Positions 9,792-20,150 of a DNA stretch of 64,000 nt are shown piece after piece (position 1 is the first letter of the stretch; every line of letters begins with the position of its first letter). Source of the DNA: Actinomadura sp. 7K507 (GTDB lineage: Bacteria; Actinomycetota; Actinomycetes; Streptosporangiales; Streptosporangiaceae); contig NZ_SMKK01000009.1 of NCBI RefSeq assembly GCF_004348425.1, forward strand, positions 1-64,000, given 5' to 3'. The notes under the pieces were generated by a model. That model saw only the letters and a list, made by a program, of their open reading frames with translations, did no database searches and had not been told where the DNA came from. The translations under genes were made by a program, and so were the position numbers.

Positions 9792-10720
9792 TACAGACAC
9801 ACCTTCTCCCGGATGCCGGCGAACAGGTCGTCCTCCGGCAGCTCGGTGTCGATGAGGGACCTGGCCAAATGGTAGTCCTCGGTCGGCCATGCCTCGCGCT
9901 GGACGTCCATCGGGACGACGAACCAGAAGCCGTTGGGGTCGATCTGGGTGGCGTGGGCGAGCAGGGCGCGGTCCCTGGTCTCGAAGTGGTCGGCGCAGGG
10001 GACGCGGGTGGTCACCTCCCACCTCGCACGCTTCTCGCTCTCGTCGTCGAAGCGCTTGATCCAGTCGATGTAGGGCGACTCCAGGCCGGCCTTCTCCATC
10101 GCGGTGTGGAGGGCGAGGATGCGTTCCTTGTTGAAGGTCAGGTGGTAGTAGAGCTTCAGCGGCTGCCAGGGCTCGCCCGTGCCGGGGTAGCGCTCCGGGT
10201 CTCCGGCGGCCTCGAACGCCTCCACCGACACCTCGTGGCATTTCACGTGGTCGGGGTGGGGGTAGCCGCCCTTCTCGTCGTAGGTGAGCATCACGTGCGG
10301 GCGGAACTCGCGGACGGCGCGCACCAGCGGTTCGGACGCGCTCTCCAGCGGCTCCACCGCGAAGCAGCCCTCGGGCAGGGGCGGCGGCGGGTCGCCCTCG
10401 GGGAAGCCGGAGTCGACGAAGCCGAGCCAGCTCTGCCGGACGCCGAGGATCTCGCGGGCCCGTGCCATCTCGGCCTCGCGGACCTTGCCGATGTCGGCCT
10501 TGACCTCGGGGCGGTCCATCGCCGGGTTCAGGATGTCGCCGCGCTCGCCGCCCGTGCAGGTGACGACGAGGACCTCGACGCCCTCCGCGACGTACCGGGC
10601 CATCGTGGCCGCGCCCTTGCTGGACTCGTCGTCGGGGTGGGCGTGCACCGCCATGAGACGCAGCGGCTCCTCACCGCCGCCCGGCCGTTCGAACGTCGAA
10701 TCGTCGATGACCTCGGACAC
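9791..10720 (-). CDS. mca: Mycothiol S-conjugate amidase, 309 aa
   Basis: Zinc amidase that cleaves mycothiol-toxin conjugates, releasing mercapturic acids for export. It is a hallmark of actinobacteria, which use mycothiol in place of glutathione. The N-terminal [13 protein letters not shown] has the metal-binding His28, Asp31 and Glu32, and the later [13 protein letters not shown] gives a further His ligand. LmbE/PIG-L fold length fits. The long C-terminal region ([10 protein letters not shown]) favours Mca over the MshB deacetylase. The start is GTG 10720 with AGGAGAA six bases upstream. An open extension of 91 codons upstream is antisense to DUF4307 and rejected. The gene is coupled to the small membrane protein gene and divergent from DUF4307. 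Confidence 0.93.
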   Translation of the reverse strand: MSEVIDDSTFERPGGGEEPLRLMAVHAHPDDESSKGAATMARYVAEGVEVLVVTCTGGERGDILNPAMDRPEVKADIGKVREAEMARAREILGVRQSWLGFVDSGFPEGDPPPPLPEGCFAVEPLESASEPLVRAVREFRPHVMLTYDEKGGYPHPDHVKCHEVSVEAFEAAGDPERYPGTGEPWQPLKLYYHLTFNKERILALHTAMEKAGLESPYIDWIKRFDDESEKRARWEVTTRVPCADHFETRDRALLAHATQIDPNGFWFVVPMDVQREAWPTEDYHLARSLIDTELPEDDLFAGIREKVCL

Positions 10721-10832
10721 CTGGAGTTCTCCTGTTCGGACCCTGAGAAGCGGGCCCCGGTTCGAGGCACGCGCGATGACAGACGAGAATTGTCCCTGAC
10801 AACGTCCGCACACCGCACGGAGATTCCCCGCC

Positions 10833-11216
10833 ATGACGACGAGCGTGCCGAAAACAGCGGAGCCGGCCCGGAGCCCGCGCAGATGGTTCGGGCTGGCGGT
10901 CATCGGCGTGTTCGTGGCGGTGGCCGCGGGCGGCTTCGGGATCATCACCGTCAACGCGGGCGGGAAGCCGGGCATCGTCGCGCAGACGGTCACCTACGAC
11001 ATCACCGACACCTCGGTCGAGATCAACTTCTCGGTGGCCAAGGGGGAGGGCGACGAGGTGCGCTGCACGGTGGACGCCTTCGACAAGAACTTCGAGGTGC
11101 TCGCCGAGAAGGAGGTCGCCGTGCCGGCGGGGACGTCCAGCATGAAGGGCACGGAGACACTGCGGACGCCGCGGCGGGCGACAGGGGCCCGGATCCACGA
11201 CTGCCGCTCGGCCTGA
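10833..11216 (+). CDS. DUF4307 membrane-anchored protein, 127 aa
   Basis: The N-terminal segment [21 protein letters not shown] (about residues 18-38) is a membrane anchor. The rest is an extracytoplasmic beta domain, with [16 protein letters not shown], a Cys in [10 protein letters not shown] and a second Cys near the end (HDCRSA). The pair may form a disulfide outside the cell. This matches DUF4307, a family found beside mca and greA in actinobacteria; no function is known. GGAGA lies nine bases before ATG 10833. It is divergent from mca across 112 bases. Confidence 0.82.
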   Translation: MTTSVPKTAEPARSPRRWFGLAVIGVFVAVAAGGFGIITVNAGGKPGIVAQTVTYDITDTSVEINFSVAKGEGDEVRCTVDAFDKNFEVLAEKEVAVPAGTSSMKGTETLRTPRRATGARIHDCRSA

Positions 11217-11422
11217 GCCCGCCTTCCACGCCCTCGTCCGGCCGCCGATACGCCAGGTGAAGGCGAAAATACGATTGGCGGATTGCAGCCGCCGACTTCA
11301 GGGAACCTTTACCCGCACACACCGGATAGGCTAGAGGTTTCACCCGGCCGCACTTCATGTCGATGTGACACCCGTCTGCCACGGGCGGGGCAACGATCGC
11401 AACATGTGGATGAGGAGTACCC

Positions 11423-11923
11423 GTGACCGAGACCCGCGCTGACAACGTCACCTGGCTGACCCAGGAGGCGTATGACCGGCTCAAGGCTGAGCTGGAGCAC
11501 CTGTCGGGCCCGGGCCGCATCGAGATCGCTCAGAAGATCGAGGCGGCGCGGGAGGAAGGCGACCTGCGCGAGAACGGCGGCTACCACGCGGCCAAGGAAG
11601 AGCAAGGCAAGATCGAGGGCCGCATCCTCCAGCTCCAGGGAATCCTGGAGAACGCGCGCGTCGGCGAGGCGCCGCGCACCGAGGGCGTGGTCGGCCCCGG
11701 TATGACCGTCACGGTCTCCTTCGAGGGCGACGACGAAGAGGTCACGTTCCTGCTCGCCTCCCGCGAGGAGGTCGGCGCCCCCATCGACGTCTACTCGCCC
11801 AAGTCGCCGCTCGGCGCGGCCATCAACGGCAAGAAGGTCGGCGACAAGGCCACCTATTCGCTGCCGAACGGCCGCAGCATGACGGTGGAGATCCTCGACG
11901 CCACCCCCTACGGAGCCGAGTGA
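11423..11923 (+). CDS. greA: Transcription elongation factor GreA, 166 aa
   Basis: GreA rescues backtracked RNA polymerase by stimulating transcript cleavage. The N-terminal coiled coil (about residues 10-80) carries the family motif REEGDLRENGGYHAAKEEQG with the tip acidic residues. The C-terminal FKBP-like domain has SPKSPLGAAINGKKVGD. Length is normal for actinobacterial GreA. GTG 11423 follows GAGGAG by five to seven bases. It ends before a strong bidirectional hairpin at 11976-12004 and is probably transcribed alone from the 200-base gap after DUF4307. Confidence 0.96.
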   Translation: MTETRADNVTWLTQEAYDRLKAELEHLSGPGRIEIAQKIEAAREEGDLRENGGYHAAKEEQGKIEGRILQLQGILENARVGEAPRTEGVVGPGMTVTVSFEGDDEEVTFLLASREEVGAPIDVYSPKSPLGAAINGKKVGDKATYSLPNGRSMTVEILDATPYGAE

Positions 11924-11975
11924 TCGCCATCGGCGCCTGAGCGGTCGGACGCGAGGCGCTGGGACGCGAGACGCT

Positions 11976-12004
11976 GGAGGCGGGGTGCCGGGCACCCCGC
12001 CTCC
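11976..12004. terminator. Bidirectional hairpin between greA and the Lrp gene
   Basis: GGAGGCGGGGTGC (11976-11988) pairs perfectly with GCACCCCGCCTCC (11992-12004) around a CGG loop. It lies between convergent genes ending at 11923 and 12007. There is no U-tract, as is usual for high-GC actinobacterial terminators. Confidence 0.85.
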
Positions 12005-12006
12005 GA

Positions 12007-13736
<1,730 letters not shown>

Positions 13737-13759
13737 CGGTCCGGCGCCACGTCCAGGAA

Positions 13760-13795
13760 CCGGGCCGGACGCGCGCCCGCCCGTTTCCGGCCCGG
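13760..13795. terminator. Hairpin after hpd
   Basis: CCGGGCCGGA (13760-13769) pairs with TCCGGCCCGG (13786-13795) around a 16-base loop, 24 bases after the hpd stop. It is a likely factor-assisted or GC-hairpin terminator; no T-tract follows. Confidence 0.5.
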
Positions 13796-13852
13796 ACCCG
13801 GACACCGGTGCAGGGTGTCCGCCGTTCCCGGTAACCGGCACACTTGTGGCCC

Positions 13853-14722
13853 ATGAGCGAACCGCCCCACACTCCCAAACCGGCGGACGGCGGCTGGCAG
13901 TCCCCCGACGCACCGGCCCCCGGCGATCCCGCCCCGGACACCCCGGACACCCCGGCCGCTGCGGACGCCACGCCCGAACGTCCGCCGCCGTACCAGGGCA
14001 CCTACGGCGCGCAGCCCGGCCAAGCGCCTCCACCGCCCGTGGCCGGATACGGCCAGGCTGGGCAGCCCGTCCAGCCTCACCCCGGCTACGGCCAGCCCGG
14101 CTACGGACCGCCCGCCCAGCCCGGTTACGGTCACCCCGGCTACGGCCCTCCGGGCCACCCGCATCCCGGTCACGCCGGCCCCCAGGACATGCTGGCCGGA
14201 CGTTGGGCGCGGCTCGGCGCCGCGGTCCTGGACGCCCTCGTCCTCAGCGTCGCGGCCGTGCCGGCGGTCCTGGTCTCCATCCGCTGGGACAAGATGCAGG
14301 AGTCCGTCGAGTCCGGTGAGCCGATCACCGACCCGTGGGCGCTCTACGACATCCCGCGGCTGCTGGCCGGGTACGCGGTCGTGTTCCTGCTGGGTTTCGC
14401 GTACTTCACGATCATGCACGCCAAGCGGGGCCAGACGCTCGGGAAGATGGCGGTCGGCATCCGCGTGGTGAGCGCGGCCGACCAGTCCGCGATCAGCTGG
14501 GGGCAGGCGCTCGGCAGGCAGGCGTTCGTCTACGTCATCACGATCGCGACGACCGTACTCAACGTCCTCGTGCCCGCCGGGGCCGTCATCGGGATGCTCG
14601 GGATGCTGGACAACGCCTGGATCCTGTGGGACGAGCGGCGCCAGGCCGTCCACGACAAGGTGGCCGGGACGCTGGTGGTGAAGGCGGTGCCGTGGGTGCC
14701 GAATCCGTACGCCCGATCCTGA
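13853..14722 (+). CDS. RDD-family membrane protein with Pro/Gly/Tyr-rich N-terminus, 289 aa
   Basis: The first ~105 residues are disordered and low-complexity (repeats of GYGQPGYGPP, GHPGYGPP). An RDD domain follows: RWARLGAAVLDALVLS (first TM, with the Arg-Asp signature), a second TM at LLAGYAVVFLLGFAYF, HAKRGQTLGKMAVGIRVV, and a third TM near YVITIATTVLNVLV, ending IRR-like DERRQAVHDKVAGTLVV. RDD proteins are implicated in ion exchange (Na+/Li+/K+-H+) in some bacteria; the role here is unknown. The start at ATG 13853 lacks a good ribosome-binding site. A paralogue follows directly. Confidence 0.85.
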   Translation: MSEPPHTPKPADGGWQSPDAPAPGDPAPDTPDTPAAADATPERPPPYQGTYGAQPGQAPPPPVAGYGQAGQPVQPHPGYGQPGYGPPAQPGYGHPGYGPPGHPHPGHAGPQDMLAGRWARLGAAVLDALVLSVAAVPAVLVSIRWDKMQESVESGEPITDPWALYDIPRLLAGYAVVFLLGFAYFTIMHAKRGQTLGKMAVGIRVVSAADQSAISWGQALGRQAFVYVITIATTVLNVLVPAGAVIGMLGMLDNAWILWDERRQAVHDKVAGTLVVKAVPWVPNPYARS

Positions 14723-14825
14723 GCGGTGGCGTTCGCGGCAACCTTTGATCATCAGCGGGTAAACATTGCGATGCCCCCGGACGTGGCGAGGTTTGGACGG
14801 CGGCGGCGCGGCCACCCTCTCGGGC

Positions 14826-15647
14826 ATGACGCAACCGCCGAACGACCCCGCGTCCGGGGGAGAACCGGAAGACCGGCCGCACGGACAGGGGCAGCGGCCC
14901 GAACAGCCGGGGCAGTACGGCGGACAGCCCTACGGCGGCCAGGACCAGCCGTACGGCCAGGACCAGCCGTACGGGCAGGACCAGCCGTACGGGCAGCAGC
15001 AGCCGTACGGGCAGCAGCAGCCGTACGGAGGGCAAGACCCCTACGGGCAGCAGCAGCCGCGGCCCGGGGAACTGCCGAAGTACCCGAGCCAGCCCGGATA
15101 CGGCGACCAGTACGGATACGGCGGGCCCGCGGGCTACGGCGGGGCGACGGGCACCTACGCCGAGCCGTCGCAGCAGCTGGCGAGCCGCTGGGCGCGGCTG
15201 GGCGCGGCGATCGTGGACATCATCCTCATCGGAGTCGTCACGTCCCTGATATCGCTGCCGTTCGTCGACTGGGGCCGCGTCTTCAACCCGGACACGGGCG
15301 AGACGACGTACTACTCGGGCGGCCAGGTTTCGACCAATGCGATCGCCGTCGTGCTGGCCTTCCTCTACTACTGGCTGATGCACGCCAAGTGGGGGCAGAC
15401 GCTCGGGAAGAAGCTGCTGGGAATCCGGGTGGTCCGGCAGGACGACGGGCGGGCGATCACCACCGGGCAGGCCGCGGGCCGTTCCGCGTTCTACAGCGTG
15501 CTCGGCGGCATCTGCGGCTGCATCGGCTTCATCGACGTCCTGTGGATCCTGTGGGATCCGCGCAAGCAGGCCCTCCACTGCAAGGTGGCGCGGACCGTGG
15601 TCGTCAAGGCGAGTCCAGAGGTCCCCGACCCTTACGTATCGCGCTGA
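14826..15647 (+). CDS. RDD-family membrane protein with Gln/Tyr repeat N-terminus, 273 aa
   Basis: Paralogue of the preceding gene. The N-terminal ~115 residues are a Gly/Gln/Pro/Tyr-rich disordered tail with GQDQPY and GQQQPY hexapeptides. The RDD domain begins RWARLGAAIVDIILIG, with HAKWGQTLGKKLLGIRVV and ending DPRKQALHCKVARTVVV. Three membrane segments are expected. In-frame residues before ATG 14826 are poor and the ribosome-binding site is weak. The gap to the upstream gene is 103 bases. Tandem copies suggest local duplication followed by divergence of the tails. Function unknown; a membrane-tethered scaffold or ion exchanger is possible. Confidence 0.85.
   Translation: MTQPPNDPASGGEPEDRPHGQGQRPEQPGQYGGQPYGGQDQPYGQDQPYGQDQPYGQQQPYGQQQPYGGQDPYGQQQPRPGELPKYPSQPGYGDQYGYGGPAGYGGATGTYAEPSQQLASRWARLGAAIVDIILIGVVTSLISLPFVDWGRVFNPDTGETTYYSGGQVSTNAIAVVLAFLYYWLMHAKWGQTLGKKLLGIRVVRQDDGRAITTGQAAGRSAFYSVLGGICGCIGFIDVLWILWDPRKQALHCKVARTVVVKASPEVPDPYVSR
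14938..15060 (+). repeat. 18-base tandem repeats encoding GQ(D/Q)QPY
   Basis: About five near-identical 18-base units, plus two degenerate ones, encode the hexapeptide GQDQPY or GQQQPY inside the second RDD gene. Being a multiple of three, copy-number change keeps frame, so the tail length may vary between strains. Confidence 0.8.
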
Positions 15648-15702
15648 CCCGGGTACCGATCCGAGTTGCCGTGCGTGGCCCCTGCCGGGCAGTCTTGGCC
15701 GC

Positions 15703-17295
15703 GTGGATATGGCCGGAAATTCCCCCAGCCCTCGCCGCCACGGCTCGCGGACCGCGTTCCGTGGCGCCGCGGGACTGGCCGCTCTCGCCGTCGCGGGGTC
15801 GCTGACCGCGGCCTGCCAGGTCTCCCCCATCGGCGGCGACCCGGAACCTTCCGGCTCTGGCGGCTCGGCCGTGTCCGGCCCGGCGGGGCCCACCAGCGCG
15901 GGCGACAAGTACGTCCCGGGCGACGGGAACGGCGGCTACGACGTCCAGCACTACGGGCTGAAGCTGAACATCGACCCCGGAGGCGACGCGCAGCTGAAGG
16001 GCACGGCGACGATCACCGCGACCGCGACCGAGCGGCTGGCCCGCTTCAACCTCGATCTGACCGGCCTCGAAGTGTCGTCGATCAAGGTGGACAACGCGCC
16101 GGCGCGGCAGCAGCGCGGCGGCGACGAGCTGGAGATCACCCCGGCCAAGGCGCTGGAGAAGGGCGCGAAGTTCACCACGGTGATCGAGTACTCGGGGACG
16201 CCGGAGCCGGTGTCGGACCCGGTGCTCGGCACGTACGGCTGGATCCGCACGTCCGACGGCGTGTTCGTGGCCTGCCAGCCGAGCGGCGCGCACACCTGGT
16301 TCCCGAGCAACGACCACCCGAGCGACAAGGCCACGTTCACCTTCGAGATCACGGTCCCGGAGGGGCTGACGGCGATCGCCAACGGCGAGCCGGAGACGCC
16401 GCCCACCGGCTCCGGGGGCGGCGGGGCGCCCGTCCCGCCGGGTTCGCCGCCCAGCGCGGCCCCGAGCGGGCCGCCGAGCTCGGGACCGGGCGGGCCGGGA
16501 ATCGAGCCGATCGGGCATCGCGCCCAGACGACGTCCAAGTGGCACGTCAAGGCCCCGATGGCCACGTATCTGGCGACCGTGAACGTCGGGCGGTTCGAGG
16601 TGCGGACGGGACGGACGCAGAGCGGCGTCCAGGTCATCAGCGCCGTCGACCCGACCGTGACCGTCCCCACCGCGGACCTGGACGCCTTCCACAGCCTGAA
16701 CACCGAGATCACCGACGAGTTCGCCAAGCTGTTCGGCCCCTACCCGTTCACCTCCTCGGGCGGGCTGATCGACAACGCGAACGTGGGTTTCGCGCTGGAG
16801 ACGCAGACCCGTCCGGTGTACGGGGCGTTCGGGGCGCAGCCGACGATCGTCGCGCACGAGCTGGCGCACATGTGGTTCGGCGACAGCGTCAGCGTCACGG
16901 AGTGGAAGGACATCTGGCTGAACGAGGGCTTCGCGACCTACGGCGAGTGGCTGTGGGAGGAGATGAGCGGCGGCACGTCCGTCCAGGGGCAGTTCGACCA
17001 GCGCTACGAGAGCCCCGGCGCGCAGGAGCTGTGGGACAACCCGCCCGGTGACCCGGGCCGCAAGGAGATGTTCGGACGCTCGGTGTACGACCGCGGCGGC
17101 ATGACGCTGGTCGCGCTGCGCGGGAGGGTCGGCGAGGACACCTTCTACGAGATCCTCAAGACGTGGGCGAAGGAGAAGAAGCACTCCAACGCGACGACGC
17201 CGCAGTTCATCGAGACGGCGAACAAGGTCTCGGGGAAGAAGCTCGACGACTTCTTCGACGACTGGCTGTACCAGGAGGGCCGTCCCTCGAAGTGA
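15703..17295 (+). CDS. M1-family metallopeptidase, lipoprotein, 530 aa
   Basis: Zinc aminopeptidase of the gluzincin M1 family. The N-terminus is a lipoprotein signal with lipobox LTAAC (Cys38), so it is anchored outside the membrane. The catalytic site is HELAH at 385-389 with the downstream zinc Glu408 (IWLNEGF). The N-terminal beta domain starts GNGGYDVQHYGLKL. A Pro/Ser/Gly linker of about 40 residues (GSGGGGAPVPPGSPPS...) is inserted before the catalytic domain. At 530 aa it is shorter than classical PepN, lacking the C-terminal helical domain, as in secreted actinobacterial M1 enzymes. GTG 15703 and ATG 15709 are both possible; neither has a strong ribosome-binding site. A paralogue follows in tandem. 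Confidence 0.9.
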   Translation: MDMAGNSPSPRRHGSRTAFRGAAGLAALAVAGSLTAACQVSPIGGDPEPSGSGGSAVSGPAGPTSAGDKYVPGDGNGGYDVQHYGLKLNIDPGGDAQLKGTATITATATERLARFNLDLTGLEVSSIKVDNAPARQQRGGDELEITPAKALEKGAKFTTVIEYSGTPEPVSDPVLGTYGWIRTSDGVFVACQPSGAHTWFPSNDHPSDKATFTFEITVPEGLTAIANGEPETPPTGSGGGGAPVPPGSPPSAAPSGPPSSGPGGPGIEPIGHRAQTTSKWHVKAPMATYLATVNVGRFEVRTGRTQSGVQVISAVDPTVTVPTADLDAFHSLNTEITDEFAKLFGPYPFTSSGGLIDNANVGFALETQTRPVYGAFGAQPTIVAHELAHMWFGDSVSVTEWKDIWLNEGFATYGEWLWEEMSGGTSVQGQFDQRYESPGAQELWDNPPGDPGRKEMFGRSVYDRGGMTLVALRGRVGEDTFYEILKTWAKEKKHSNATTPQFIETANKVSGKKLDDFFDDWLYQEGRPSK

Positions 17296-17469
17296 CCCGG
17301 TCGAAGTAACCCGGCCGGAGCGACCCCGGCGGTATCCGGCCGCAAAATCCGCCTCATGCTCACGGATTCGAAACCAGTTCGCGCTTGAACCGGGCCAGGT
17401 CACGAGAAAGTCTTGATCGCGGTCGTCGTGACGGAGCGGCCGTCACCGAGGAGCATGAGGACGAGGCCG

Positions 17470-18894
17470 ATGAGCAGAACCCCCAGAGCCCTCGCCGCCG
17501 TGGCGCTTGGCGTCGCCGCGGCACTCGCGGTATCGGCGGCGCCCGCCGGCGCCACGGCGAAGTTCACGCCCGGTGCGCCGGGCGCGGGCGACCCCTACTT
17601 CCCCGACATGGGCAACGGCGGCTACGACGTCGCTAACTACGACGTCGGTCTGAAGTACGACCCCGGGACGAAGGGGATCCAGGCCGTCACCAAGATCAAG
17701 GCGCGGGCGACGCAGAACCTGTCCCGGTTCAACCTGGACTTCCTCGGCCCGCTCGACATCTCGTCGCTGAAGGTGGACGGGCAGAGGGCGTCCTACAAGC
17801 GGACGGGAGCCCAGGAGCTCGTCATCACGCCGCGCAAGGGCCTGCGCAAGCACCGGCACTTCACCGTGACGGTCGCCTATTCGGGCGTCCCGCACACGAT
17901 CAACGACCCCACGCTGGGGACGTCGGGCTGGCTGCCGACCGACGACGGCGCGGTGATGCTCGGCCAGCCGTTCGGCGCCGCCACGGTCTACCCGGTCAAC
18001 GACCATCCGACCGACAAGGCGACGTACACCTTCACCCTGTCGGCGCCCGAGGACCTCACGACCCTGTCCAACGGCGACCTGCGCGGCAAGTGGACCAGGC
18101 AGGGCTGGACGACGACGCGCTGGGTCATGCGGCACCCCATGGCGAGCGAGCTGGCGATGCTCGCGATCGGCAAGTACGACGTCCGCACCGGGCGGACGGA
18201 CGGCGGCGTGCCGAACCTGACGGCCACCGACCACGCCAACGCCATCAAGCCGGACGACGCCGAGAAGTTCCACCGGCAGACCGCGGAGATCACCGATTTC
18301 CAGTCGGCGCTGTACGGCCGCTACCCGTTCACCTCGACGGGCGGGATCGTGGTCAAGGTCGGCGTCGGGTACGCGCTGGAGACGCAGGGCCGCCCCGTGT
18401 ACGACCTGGGCCACCGTCCGGGCAGCATCCCGAGCGGCGCGCTGATCGCGCACGAGCTGGGCCACCAGTGGTTCGGCGACTCGGTGTCGCCGGAGCGGTG
18501 GGCCGACATCTGGCTGAACGAGGGCTTCGCGACGTACGCCGAATGGCAGCAGGCCGAGGAGTTCGACGGCACGCCCGTCCAGGAGAGCTTCGACGCCCTC
18601 TACGCGACCCCGGCGGACGACGACCTGTGGAAGGGCGAGGTCGCCGACCCGGGCCGCGACCACATCTACGACGGTCTCGTCTACGACCGCGGCGCGATGG
18701 CCGTCCACGCCCTGCGCAAGGAGATCGGCGAGAAGTCGTTCCACCGGCTCATCAAGGCGTGGCCTGCCGCGTACCGCTACGGCAACGCCTCGACGGAGGA
18801 CTTCGTCCGCTTCGCCGAGCGCGTCTCCAGCAAGAAGCTGGACGCCTGGGCCGACGCGTGGCTCTACAGCGAGGGCAAGCCGTCCCTCAGCTGA
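17470..18894 (+). CDS. M1-family metallopeptidase, secreted, 474 aa
   Basis: Second M1 enzyme. A Sec signal peptide (SRTPRALAAVALGVAAALAVSA, cleavage probably after AGATA) lacks a lipobox, so this copy should be released. Catalytic HELGH is at 328-332, with Glu351 in IWLNEGF. It shares the opening GNGGYDVANYDVGLKYD and overall layout with the preceding gene but lacks its Pro/Ser linker. ATG 17470 is chosen because GAGGA is about eight bases upstream and the signal peptide starts there. The stop overlaps the convergent threonine deaminase gene by 8 bases. Confidence 0.9.
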   Translation: MSRTPRALAAVALGVAAALAVSAAPAGATAKFTPGAPGAGDPYFPDMGNGGYDVANYDVGLKYDPGTKGIQAVTKIKARATQNLSRFNLDFLGPLDISSLKVDGQRASYKRTGAQELVITPRKGLRKHRHFTVTVAYSGVPHTINDPTLGTSGWLPTDDGAVMLGQPFGAATVYPVNDHPTDKATYTFTLSAPEDLTTLSNGDLRGKWTRQGWTTTRWVMRHPMASELAMLAIGKYDVRTGRTDGGVPNLTATDHANAIKPDDAEKFHRQTAEITDFQSALYGRYPFTSTGGIVVKVGVGYALETQGRPVYDLGHRPGSIPSGALIAHELGHQWFGDSVSPERWADIWLNEGFATYAEWQQAEEFDGTPVQESFDALYATPADDDLWKGEVADPGRDHIYDGLVYDRGAMAVHALRKEIGEKSFHRLIKAWPAAYRYGNASTEDFVRFAERVSSKKLDAWADAWLYSEGKPSLS

Positions 18895-20125
18895 GGGTGA
18901 GGGTGTAGCCCTTTTCGCGCAGGCGGCCTATGACGTCCTCTGAGTGGCCGGAGCCACGGGTCTCCAGGTGCATGAGGACCTCGACCTCCTCCACGTGCAG
19001 CCGGGCCGCGACGCGCTCGTGCATCACGTCCAGGACGTTCACGCCCAGCTCGGCGAGTTCGCCCAGGAGTGTCACGAGCGCGCCCGGCCGGTCCTTCAGC
19101 CGGCACCGGACGACCAGGTAGCGTCCCGCGCCCGCGAGGCCGTGCCGGAGCACCTTCGACAGCAGCAGCGGGTCGATGTTGCCGCCCGACAGCAGCACCA
19201 CGACGGGCGGCTCGACCGCGTACGCGTGCTCCAGCAGCGCCGCGACCCCGGCCGCGCCGGCGGGCTCGACGACCTGCTTGGCGCGTTCGAGGCACAGCAG
19301 CAGAGCCTGGGAGATGGACTCCTCGGTCACGGTGACGACCGCGTCCACCAGGTCGGTGAACATGTCGTAGGTCAGGTCGCCGGGGCGGCCGACCGCGATC
19401 CCGTCCGCCATCGTCGGTTCGGCCTCGACCTGCACGGGCTTCCCGGCGGCGAGCGAGGGCGGGAACGCCGCCATGCGTTTGGCCTGCGCGCCGAGTGTCT
19501 TGATCTCGCGCCCGCCGGTCTCCTCCGCCACGCCCTTGGCCGCGGCGGCGATCCCGGCCAGCAGGCCGCCGCCGCCGACCGGCGACACGATCGTCCGGAC
19601 GTCCGGGCACTGCTCCATGATCTCCAGCCCGATCGTGGCCTGGCCGGTGACGACGTCGGGATGGTCGAACGGGTGGATGAACACCGCGCCGCACTCGTCG
19701 GCGTACTCCTGCGCGGCGGTGAGGCAGTCGTCGACGGTCGGCCCGGGGAACACGACCTCGGCGCCGTAGCCGCGCGTCGCCGCGATCTTGGGGAGCGGCG
19801 CGCCGACCGGCATGAACACCGTGGCCTTGCAGCCGAGGATGGACGCGGCGAGCGCGACGCCCTGGGCGTGGTTGCCCGCGCTGGCCGCGACGACGCCGCC
19901 GGCGCGCTGCGCCTCACTCAGCCCGGCGATCCGCGCGTACGCGCCGCGGATCTTGAACGAGCCGGTGCGCTGGAGGTTCTCGCACTTCAGCAGGACGGGC
20001 CCGCCGATCTGCTCCGACAGCACCCGGGAGGGGATCGTCGGGGTGGGGACGACCACCCCGCCGAGCAGCTCGCGGGCGGCGCGGACATCGTCGACGCTGA
20101 CGGCGGTACTTCCGCGGTCGCTCAT
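18887..20125 (-). CDS. ilvA: Threonine ammonia-lyase with C-terminal ACT domain, 412 aa
   Basis: PLP enzyme that deaminates threonine to 2-oxobutyrate, feeding isoleucine synthesis or catabolism. The PLP lysine is Lys58 in RTGSFKIRGAY. The glycine-rich phosphate site is SPVGGGGLLAG, and SAGNHAQGVA is the family signature. A single ACT-like domain at about 330-412 (DRPGALVTLLGEL, then HLETRGSGHSE) is the short form seen in actinobacteria, probably with different allosteric control from the two-domain enzyme. ATG 20125 is 25 bases after the ROK stop; it is third in the FIST-ROK-ilvA run. The 3' end overlaps the convergent peptidase gene. Confidence 0.92.
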   Translation of the reverse strand: MSDRGSTAVSVDDVRAARELLGGVVVPTPTIPSRVLSEQIGGPVLLKCENLQRTGSFKIRGAYARIAGLSEAQRAGGVVAASAGNHAQGVALAASILGCKATVFMPVGAPLPKIAATRGYGAEVVFPGPTVDDCLTAAQEYADECGAVFIHPFDHPDVVTGQATIGLEIMEQCPDVRTIVSPVGGGGLLAGIAAAAKGVAEETGGREIKTLGAQAKRMAAFPPSLAAGKPVQVEAEPTMADGIAVGRPGDLTYDMFTDLVDAVVTVTEESISQALLLCLERAKQVVEPAGAAGVAALLEHAYAVEPPVVVLLSGGNIDPLLLSKVLRHGLAGAGRYLVVRCRLKDRPGALVTLLGELAELGVNVLDVMHERVAARLHVEEVEVLMHLETRGSGHSEDVIGRLREKGYTLTLS

Positions 20126-20150
20126 GGCCCGATCATCGCACCCGCCCGGT

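Noticed and set aside
14938-15060. CRISPR-like periodic repeat
   Set aside because: The units are contiguous without spacers and encode a hexapeptide tail; no cas genes are near.
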